From an uncultured Dietzia sp. (lineage in GTDB: Bacteria; Actinomycetota; Actinomycetes; Mycobacteriales; Mycobacteriaceae), in contig NZ_CALMYY010000112.1 of the NCBI RefSeq assembly GCF_937873725.1, positions 58,360 through 122,359 of the forward strand: a stretch of 64,000 nt of DNA, read 5' to 3'. Position 1 is the stretch's first letter, and the number at the start of each line of letters is the position of its first letter. Below the pieces are notes generated by a model, which saw only the letters and a list, made by a program, of their open reading frames with translations, did no database searches and was not told the origin of the DNA. This document shows positions 58,086 through 64,000 of the stretch, in pieces. Position numbers and translations under genes: made by a program.

Positions 58086-59831
58086 TTAACGGTCGAGTTG
58101 AGCTTGAGACTTCTCGGTCTGCGCCTTGACGAGGAGTTCCTCGGCATGCGCGAGGCCCGTGTCGGTGTCCTCCATGCCCGCGAGCATCCGGGCCAGCTCG
58201 GTCACCCGGTCGGCGTCATCCACCGCCCGCACCCCCGAGACCACGCCGTCACCGCCCTCCGCGTCCACGGTCTTGTGAACCACCAGGTGGGTGTCCGCGT
58301 ACGCGGCGACCTGGGCGAGGTGTGTCACCGCGATCACCTGGTGCGTCCTGGCGAGGGTGGCCAGCCGCATGCCGATGCTCAGGGCCGCGCGGCCGCCCAC
58401 TCCGGCGTCGACCTCGTCGAACACCAGCGTCCCACCGCCGGACCGCTCGGCCAGGACCACCTCCAGCGCGAGCATCACCCGCGACAACTCGCCACCCGAG
58501 GCCCCCTTGCCCAGCGGCACCACCCCGGACGGCCCGTCCAGGGCCAACTCGACGTCGTCCAGTCCCGACTCCGTCGCGGAGGCGGGCCCGTCACCGTTCG
58601 GCGTGACCCGCACCACCAGCCCCGCCCCTCCCATGGACAGCTCGGCGAGCTCGGCCGTCACCCGACGGGCCAGGTCCTCTCCGGCGGCCCGTCGGACCGC
58701 GGTGAGCGCCGCGCCGCGCTCGGTCAGCTGGGCGGCCAGCCCGGCGGCGACGGCCCTCAGCTCGGCCACCGCCGCGTCGGAGGTGTCCACCTCGGACAGT
58801 CGACCCCGCGCCTTCTCGGCCCACGCGATCACGTCGTCCACGTCGGTGCCGTACTTCCGGGTCAGAGCGCGGAGGCCGTGCCTGCGCTCGAGGGCGGAAT
58901 CCAGGTCCGCCACGTCCACGGGGAGCCCGGCCAGGTACAAGCCCAACTCCGTGGCGGCATCCCCCAGTGCGGCCACGGCCTGCTCGACGCCTGTGGCGAT
59001 GGGGACCAGGGCGGGGTCCCCCGCCCCGGCGAGCCGCTGCCGGAGGGCGTCCAGGACGTTGACGACGGGCTCGGCCGTCTCGCCGTCCCCCGTCAGGATC
59101 TCGTGGGCCTGACCCGCGATCTCGCGGAGCTCCTCCGAGTCCGTGAGCCGACGGATCACGGCATCGAGTTCGGCCTCCTCCCCGGGCTGGGGGTCCAGGG
59201 CGTCGATCTCCTCCAGTCCCATGCGGAGCAGGTCGGCCTCGCGGGCCAGTTCGCGGGCGCGCTCGGTGCGCTCGGCCAGGGACCGCTCGACCTCCCGCCA
59301 CCTGTGGAACGTCTCGCGGTAGGCGGAGAGAGCGGCACGCGCGTCCTCTCCCCCGTGGGAATCGACCGCGTCCCTCTGCCTGTCGGGCCGCAGCAGCCGC
59401 AGTTGGTCGTTCTGCCCGTGGACGGCGAGCACCGGGGCGCAGAACCTGGCGAGGGTGCCGGCGGGAACGGAGCGCCCGCCGAGCCTGGCCCGGGAGCGCC
59501 CGTCGGCGCCGACCCGGCGGGCCGCGATCACCGTTCCGTCCTCGTCGAGATCCACGTCCGCGTCGTCCAGGAGGCGGTCCAGGTCGCGCCGGTCGGCGGC
59601 GTCCATCGTCGCCGCGGCGGCGAGGTCGAACCGCCCCTCCACCACCGCCTTGTCGGCGCCGCGCCGGACACGCCCCGGATCCGCGCGACCCCCGGCGAGA
59701 AGCCTCAACCCCGTGACGACCATCGTCTTTCCGGCACCCGTCTCCCCGGTGAGGACGGACAGTCCCGGCGCGAAGTCGGCGACGGCCTCGTCGATGACGC
59801 CGAGGCCGCTGATCCGAAGTTCCGTGAGCAC
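58086..59831 (-). CDS. recN: DNA repair protein RecN
   Basis: This 581-residue SMC-like ATPase takes part in double-strand-break repair. It has Walker A LTGETGAGKT near residues 27-36, a central coiled-coil arm rich in Glu and Arg, the ABC signature GASGGELSRVMLALE, Walker B LVFDEVDAGVGG and the His switch VTHLAQVAAYAD. The GTG start is nine bases after the nadK stop. No clear LexA box is visible before it. Confidence 0.94.
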   Translation of the reverse strand: MLTELRISGLGVIDEAVADFAPGLSVLTGETGAGKTMVVTGLRLLAGGRADPGRVRRGADKAVVEGRFDLAAAATMDAADRRDLDRLLDDADVDLDEDGTVIAARRVGADGRSRARLGGRSVPAGTLARFCAPVLAVHGQNDQLRLLRPDRQRDAVDSHGGEDARAALSAYRETFHRWREVERSLAERTERARELAREADLLRMGLEEIDALDPQPGEEAELDAVIRRLTDSEELREIAGQAHEILTGDGETAEPVVNVLDALRQRLAGAGDPALVPIATGVEQAVAALGDAATELGLYLAGLPVDVADLDSALERRHGLRALTRKYGTDVDDVIAWAEKARGRLSEVDTSDAAVAELRAVAAGLAAQLTERGAALTAVRRAAGEDLARRVTAELAELSMGGAGLVVRVTPNGDGPASATESGLDDVELALDGPSGVVPLGKGASGGELSRVMLALEVVLAERSGGGTLVFDEVDAGVGGRAALSIGMRLATLARTHQVIAVTHLAQVAAYADTHLVVHKTVDAEGGDGVVSGVRAVDDADRVTELARMLAGMEDTDTGLAHAEELLVKAQTEKSQAQLDR

Positions 59832-59840
59832 GCCCCCACC

Positions 59841-60770
59841 CTAGGGGAGGGGCCGGCCGGAGGAGCGGCCGCGCCACCCCGTCACCGGGAGTTCGAACTT
59901 GGTGACCAGACGGTCGGTGAACGGGGAATCGTCCAATCGCACCCACTTGACCGGGCGACGACCGCGGACCACCTCCACCCGGCTGCCCGCTGGGGCCTCC
60001 ACCTCTCGGCGCCCGTCCAGCACCACCACGGAGGGGCCGGACCGGACACCCGTCTCCACGGCCACCCGGGACGTGGGCGCCACGACCATCGGCCGCGCGA
60101 ACAGGGCGTGGGCGTTGTTCGGGACCACCAGGATGGCGTCGAGTTCCGGCCAGACTATGGGCCCCCCGGCCGAGAACGCGTAGGCGGTCGACCCCGTCGG
60201 GGTGGAGACGAGCATCCCGTCGCAGCCGTAGTCGCTCACGGGGCGGCCGTCGATCTCCACGGACGCCTCGAGGACACCCTGCCGGGAGAGCTTCTCGATG
60301 CTCACCTCGTTGAGCGCCCACCCACGGTCCAGGACCCGGTCCCCGTGGATGACGGTCGCGTCGATCGTCATCCTCTCCACCACGCGGTAGTCCCGGTCCG
60401 CGATCTGCTCGACGACCCCGTTGAGCGAGGCGACCTCCGACTCGGCGAGGAATCCGATGTGGCCGAGGTTGACCCCCAGGACGGGCACGTCGGCCGCGTT
60501 GGCGTACTGACAGGCCCGCAGGAAGGTGCCGTCACCGCCCAGGACCAGGACCAACTCGCACCCCTCCGCCGCACGCGGGGTGTCCGGGACGGCCTCGACG
60601 CCGGTCCCGGTGGCGACGTTGGCGCTCGTGGACTCCAGCATCCGCACCGCGATCCCCCGACTCGCACAGGCGTCCACCACCTGCGCCACGATCGCGGCGA
60701 TATCCGGTCGCTCGACATTCGCCTCGAGCAGGATGCGGCGACCGGTCCCCGACCCCGTCGCGTCCGTCAC
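59841..60770 (-). CDS. nadK: NAD kinase
   Basis: This 309-residue kinase makes NADP from NAD with ATP or polyphosphate. It has [22 protein letters not shown] and the C-terminal [20 protein letters not shown], all family signatures. Its start overlaps the tlyA stop (GTGA). The order tlyA-nadK-recN matches mycobacteria. Confidence 0.95.
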   Translation of the reverse strand: MTDATGSGTGRRILLEANVERPDIAAIVAQVVDACASRGIAVRMLESTSANVATGTGVEAVPDTPRAAEGCELVLVLGGDGTFLRACQYANAADVPVLGVNLGHIGFLAESEVASLNGVVEQIADRDYRVVERMTIDATVIHGDRVLDRGWALNEVSIEKLSRQGVLEASVEIDGRPVSDYGCDGMLVSTPTGSTAYAFSAGGPIVWPELDAILVVPNNAHALFARPMVVAPTSRVAVETGVRSGPSVVVLDGRREVEAPAGSRVEVVRGRRPVKWVRLDDSPFTDRLVTKFELPVTGWRGRSSGRPLP

Positions 60771-61588
60771 TGCGGCCCCTCCGCCACGGCCGTCCGGATC
60801 GCGCCCTCCGCGTGGTCCGTCCACTCCACCGGCCCCGGTGACGCTGCCCTGCGGAGGTGGAGGAAGTACTCCACGTTCCCGGAGGGGCCGGGGAGCGGAC
60901 TGGCCACGCAGTCGACAGGCTCCAGGCCGAGGGCGGCGGCCGCGCGCGCCACCCCGGTCCCCGCGCCGACCCTCAGCGAAGGGTCCCGCACCACGCCGCC
61001 CCGGCCCACGCGGTCGCGCCCCACCTCGAACTGCGGCTTGACCATCGGCAGGAGGTCACCGCCGGGTCGCACACACGCCGCGAGGGCGGGCAACACCAGC
61101 GCGAGGGAGATGAAGGAGAGATCCGTGACCACCAGGTCGACCTCTCCCCCGATCGCCTCCGGCGTCAGCGTCCTCACGTTGGTCTTGTCGTGGACGCCGA
61201 CCCTGTCGTCACTGCGCAGACGCCATACCAGCTGGCCGTAGCCGACGTCCGCGGCCTCCACCCGGGTCGCGCCACGGGCGAGCAGCACGTCGGTGAATCC
61301 GCCCGTCGACGCACCGGCGTCCAGGCACCGCGCCCCCTCGACGGTCACGTCGTGGAACCTGTCCAGCGCGCCGATGAGCTTGTGCGCGCCTCGCGACGCC
61401 CACTCCGGCTCGTCCGAGGAGGTGAGCGCGATGGAGGTGGTCGGCTCGACCTGGGTGGCGGGCTTGCCGGCGGTCACGCCGTTGACGATCACCCGTCCGG
61501 ACTCGATCAGGTCCCGGGCGCGTTCGCGACTGTCACACATCTTGCGTCGGACGAGCTCGGCGTCCAGACGCATCCTCTTGGCCGCCAT
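60767..61588 (-). CDS. tlyA: 16S/23S rRNA 2'-O-methyltransferase TlyA
   Basis: This 273-residue protein has an N-terminal S4 domain ([20 protein letters not shown]) and a Rossmann methyltransferase domain with [19 protein letters not shown] and [10 protein letters not shown]. TlyA methylates C1409 of 16S and C1920 of 23S rRNA, which makes mycobacteria sensitive to capreomycin. The start overlaps the preceding small gene by one base. Confidence 0.95.
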   Translation of the reverse strand: MAAKRMRLDAELVRRKMCDSRERARDLIESGRVIVNGVTAGKPATQVEPTTSIALTSSDEPEWASRGAHKLIGALDRFHDVTVEGARCLDAGASTGGFTDVLLARGATRVEAADVGYGQLVWRLRSDDRVGVHDKTNVRTLTPEAIGGEVDLVVTDLSFISLALVLPALAACVRPGGDLLPMVKPQFEVGRDRVGRGGVVRDPSLRVGAGTGVARAAAALGLEPVDCVASPLPGPSGNVEYFLHLRRAASPGPVEWTDHAEGAIRTAVAEGPQ

Positions 61589-61836
61589 CAGCGTGTGGCG
61601 TCCAACGCCGCGAGCGCGGTCGCCAGCAACTCGTGGGCCGCGTCGAGCGCCTCCACCTGATGATCGCGCACCGACACGCTCACCCCCGTGCCACGGCCGT
61701 CGTCACCGCCGTCGTCACCGCCGCGCGCCCCGGCAGAATCGGTGAGGAGGTCGTCGAACGACGAGCGGAGCTCGTCGACGTCCGGGCCCGAGGGCCCGGG
61801 GGCTGGAGACGGTCCGGGGGTGATCACGCCGTCCAC
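61588..61836 (-). CDS. Small conserved protein between the HAD phosphatase gene and tlyA (Rv1693-like position)
   Basis: This 82-residue open frame has a Pro/Gly/Asp-rich first half and a helical end (VRDHQVEALDAAHELLATAL). A short unknown protein occupies the same place in M. tuberculosis. Its stop overlaps the tlyA start (TGATG) and its GTG start follows the HAD gene stop by one base, so it is tightly packed in the operon. Confidence 0.7.
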   Translation of the reverse strand: MDGVITPGPSPAPGPSGPDVDELRSSFDDLLTDSAGARGGDDGGDDGRGTGVSVSVRDHQVEALDAAHELLATALAALDATR

Positions 61837-61837
61837 G

Positions 61838-62836
61838 CTAGCCGACGACGAGTCCCGCGTCGGCGAGCCTGGACCGGACGTCGGACCCCGTGTCCCCGAT
61901 CGCCGTCACCCCGTGTCCCCAGGCCTGGCGGATGACGCTCCTGGCCAGATCGATCCCGAGCAGATCCCCGGGGATCCCGTCCAGGTGGAGTGCGTCATCG
62001 GCGACCCGGGACACGAGCTCGGGCGCCGATCCGATGTGGCTGAGCTCCGGGGCCTGGAGGAGGGCCGACAAGTCGTGCGCGAGATAGGTGGCCCGACGGT
62101 GTTCGCCCGCAGCGAGGAGGTCGGCCGGGCCGTGGACGCCGGTCAACACCAATAGCGACGGCATCCCCGCGGAGACCGCGCCCTCGATGTCGGTGTCGAG
62201 TCGGTCCCCCACTACGAGGGGACGCCGCGAACCGACCGTGGCGGCGGCCGCCCGGAGCACACCGGCGGCCGGCTTGCCGGCCACGACGGGCTCCCGATCC
62301 GTCGCGGCCCGCAGCGCCGCCACCAGGGAACCGTTCCCCGGAAGCAGTCCGCGCTCCGTCGGCAGGGTCGCGTCGACGTTGGACGCCACCCACGGGACGC
62401 CGCGACGGATGGCGAGGCATCCCTCCGCGAGATCACCCCACGTCAACTCGCGGGACAGACCCTGGAGGACGGCGTCCGGATGCTCGTCCGCGGAGAGCAC
62501 CACCTGGAATCCCGCCGCCTCGGCCAGTCGACGGAAGCTGTCGTGACCCACCACGAGCACCCTGGCTCCGGGGTCCACGTGCTCGGCCAGCATGACCACC
62601 GCCGCCTGGGCGCTGGTCATGACGTCGCCGGCCTCGGCCCGGAAGCCGAGTGCGCGCAGGTGCGCGGCCGTGTCCTCAGGCGCCCTGCTCGCGTTGTTGG
62701 TCACGTAGACCACCGGCAGCCCGGACCGGTCGAGGGCGTCCGCGGCCCCGGGGATCGGTTCCGACCCGCGGATCAGCGTTCCGTCGAGGTCCACCAGTAG
62801 CGCGTCGTGGAGCGCGGCCAGGGACGAGTCCGTCAC
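61838..62836 (-). CDS. HAD-type sugar/glycerol phosphatase (Rv1692-like)
   Basis: This 332-residue NagD-like phosphatase has motif I LLVDLDGTL, motif II YVTNNAS, the lysine in VVAGKPAAG and motif III VVGDRLDTDIEGA. The M. tuberculosis homologue dephosphorylates glycerol-3-phosphate in phospholipid recycling; substrate here is inferred. The GTG overlaps the TPR gene stop (GTGA). Confidence 0.9.
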   Translation of the reverse strand: MTDSSLAALHDALLVDLDGTLIRGSEPIPGAADALDRSGLPVVYVTNNASRAPEDTAAHLRALGFRAEAGDVMTSAQAAVVMLAEHVDPGARVLVVGHDSFRRLAEAAGFQVVLSADEHPDAVLQGLSRELTWGDLAEGCLAIRRGVPWVASNVDATLPTERGLLPGNGSLVAALRAATDREPVVAGKPAAGVLRAAAATVGSRRPLVVGDRLDTDIEGAVSAGMPSLLVLTGVHGPADLLAAGEHRRATYLAHDLSALLQAPELSHIGSAPELVSRVADDALHLDGIPGDLLGIDLARSVIRQAWGHGVTAIGDTGSDVRSRLADAGLVVG

Positions 62837-63846
62837 AGGCTCTGGTCCTCGAGTTCTGCCAGGCGGGTCTCCGCGTCCGTGTTCTGTCCGGGGTCGGCGG
62901 AGACGGCGTGCCCGAACCACTCCAGCGCCTCCTTCTTCCTCCCGGAAGCGAGGAGCACCTCGGCGTACGCGTAGTCGAGACGCGCGGCCTCCTCACCCGA
63001 GGCGGTCGCATCGACGCCCGCGTCCTGAAGGGTCACCAGCGCCGCGTCGAGCTGTCCCATGTCCACCCGGGCGCCGGCCTCGACGATGCGCAGCTCGACC
63101 AGGTCCTCCCCGGTGACCAGCCGGGATTCCTCTCCCCGGGCGAGCTCGATCGCCTTCTCCGGACGCTCGAGACCACGCTCGCAATCCGCCATCATGGCGA
63201 GAAGACCAGGACCGCCCGAGATGCGTCGGGCAGCGCGCAACTCACCCAGCGCCTCCGACCATTCGCCCGCCCGGTATGCCAGCACCCCCAGGGTCTCGCG
63301 GACCACGCCGATCCGGCCGGCGCGGTTCTTGGCGGCGCGCCCATGGGCCAGGGCGACGCCCGGGTCCTCGTCCACGAAGTGCATGGCGGCAACGAGGTGC
63401 CGAGCCACCAGATCCGCGTTGGACTTGTCCAGCCCGCGCAGGTCCCGGCGCACCTCCATGTCGAGGTCCGCTGCCTCGATGTCCTCGGGCAGTGGGGGTT
63501 CGTCGGCGCGAGCTGCCTGACGTGCGTCCTGGCCCGGCCGCCCTTCGGAGCGCCGATCGCCACCGGGACGCCCGTCCCGACGACCGTCGCCGCGCGGCGG
63601 GGCCGCCCGACGGTCGGACCCCGCGGCGGTCCGCCCCTGGCTCGCCCGGGCACCGCCCGACCGTGGCGCGGCCGGGGTCTCGGCACCCTCGCCGCGACCC
63701 GACCCGTCGTATCGCTTAGCGCGTCGCTCGCCGAACGAGCTGTTGTCGCGCCGCGAGCCGGCGGAGGCCCGGTCGCCTCTGCGGGGGACCTCACGATCAC
63801 CGCGTCGCGGCGACTTGTCTGACTCTTCTGACCGGGCTTCGTTCAC
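62833..63846 (-). CDS. TPR-repeat protein with a basic disordered N-terminus (Rv1691-like)
   Basis: This protein of about 337 residues begins with some 100 residues rich in Arg, Gly, Asp and Ser (repeats such as GDRRSEGRPG and RRGDREVPRRG) and likely unfolded. A C-terminal helical region follows, with TPR-like units (RETLGVLAYRAGEWSEALGEL, YAEVLLASGRKKEALEWFG). The RGG/RGD-like tail may bind RNA. The GTG at 63846 has an AAGG site; GTG 63855 is also possible. It is the first gene after the rRNA terminator. Confidence 0.82.
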   Translation of the reverse strand: MNEARSEESDKSPRRGDREVPRRGDRASAGSRRDNSSFGERRAKRYDGSGRGEGAETPAAPRSGGARASQGRTAAGSDRRAAPPRGDGRRDGRPGGDRRSEGRPGQDARQAARADEPPLPEDIEAADLDMEVRRDLRGLDKSNADLVARHLVAAMHFVDEDPGVALAHGRAAKNRAGRIGVVRETLGVLAYRAGEWSEALGELRAARRISGGPGLLAMMADCERGLERPEKAIELARGEESRLVTGEDLVELRIVEAGARVDMGQLDAALVTLQDAGVDATASGEEAARLDYAYAEVLLASGRKKEALEWFGHAVSADPGQNTDAETRLAELEDQSL

Positions 63847-63901
63847 GTCGTTCACCTTACGCGCGCCGCACAGACGGCACTGGGGTCGATGTCTGAAATA
63901 C

Positions 63902-63944
63902 AAAAAAGACCAGCGGGAGGAACGATGAGTCCCTCCCGCTGGTC
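63902..63944 (-). terminator. Rho-independent terminator of the rRNA operon
   Basis: GACCAGCGGGAGG (63908-63920) pairs perfectly with CCTCCCGCTGGTC (63932-63944) and is followed on the minus strand by six U residues (AAAAAA at 63902-63907). It lies just after the 5S rRNA 3' end. Confidence 0.93.
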
Positions 63945-63954
63945 ATGAAATTGT

Positions 63955-64000
63955 GTTCGGCGGTGACCTACTCTCCCACACCCTCGCGAGTGCAGTACCA
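63955..64000 (-). rRNA. 5S ribosomal RNA, 3' part (cut by the window end)
   Basis: The minus strand reads GGTGTGGGAGAGTAGGTCAC followed by CGCCGAAC, the conserved 3' end of bacterial 5S rRNA. The rest of the gene and the rRNA operon lie beyond position 64000. Confidence 0.93.

Noticed and set aside
58098..61241. 1047-residue plus-strand open frame across recN, nadK and tlyA
   Set aside because: It spans three well-supported genes on the other strand and has a His/Gly/Arg-rich shadow composition.

Overview
The window is a high-GC, gene-dense chromosomal segment of a mycolic-acid actinobacterium (order Mycobacteriales/Corynebacteriales). Gene content and order suggest Dietzia or a close relative, but the genus is an inference. 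The evidence is two long blocks whose order follows the Mycobacterium tuberculosis chromosome. One is suhB-like, ppgK, sigA, DUF3039, DUF3099, sigB, ideR and a PAC2 gene (Rv2701c to Rv2714 order). The other is TPR, HAD phosphatase, tlyA, nadK, recN, steA, steB, pyrG, NUDIX, xerD, parA, scpA, scpB, rluB, cmk and der (Rv1691 to Rv1713 order), with secA2, pgsA2, gcvH, garA, ftsR, bfnP, a second merR and gcvP (Rv1821 to Rv1832 order) further on. The ideR-galE pairing is also known from corynebacteria.

Layout. 1-3.0 kb: a cut-off inositol-monophosphatase gene, polyphosphate glucokinase and the primary sigma factor SigA. 3.06-3.53 kb: an isolated transcription unit with its own promoter and two perfect hairpins around it, encoding two acidic peptides of 49 and 45 residues without signal peptides. 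They resemble the PorA/PorH outer-membrane channel peptides of corynebacteria and are the most interesting item here. 3.5-9.4 kb: a helicase, DUF3039, DUF3099, a methyltransferase, D-aminoacyl-tRNA deacylase and SigB, with an ECF-type (SigE/SigH-like) promoter before sigB. 9.4-15.3 kb: a protein acetyltransferase/deacetylase operon (pat-acuC), the iron regulator IdeR and GalE. 15.3-28.9 kb: DUF4192, PAC2, a Ski2-like helicase, small membrane, regulatory and NUDIX genes, a lipoprotein, an acyl-CoA synthetase, a mycofactocin-type dehydrogenase and an alpha/beta hydrolase.

From 27.2 kb to the end every recognised gene is on the minus strand. 29-38.4 kb holds gcvP behind a tandem glycine riboswitch, two MerR regulators, the bifunctional nuclease family gene, the FHA protein GarA (OdhI), gcvH, pgsA2 and secA2. 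38.5-46.4 kb looks like an accessory island between conserved blocks: an unknown gene, an SRPBCC protein, a bifunctional AdhE, an Ntn-type linear amide hydrolase, a multi-pass membrane protein and glutamate decarboxylase. 46.9-64 kb is tRNA-Pro(GGG) and the large der-to-TPR housekeeping cluster, much of it joined by 4-nt start/stop overlaps. The window ends in the 3' part of a 5S rRNA gene followed by its intrinsic terminator.

How parts may work together (inference). SigA, SigB and IdeR form a regulatory core. AcuC and Pat would set lysine acetylation of metabolic enzymes. GarA would restrain 2-oxoglutarate dehydrogenase and adjust glutamate metabolism next to the glycine cleavage genes. GadB with its two partner genes could form an acid- or envelope-stress cassette. 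The der-to-TPR block covers translation, nucleotide synthesis, chromosome segregation, repair and cell separation.
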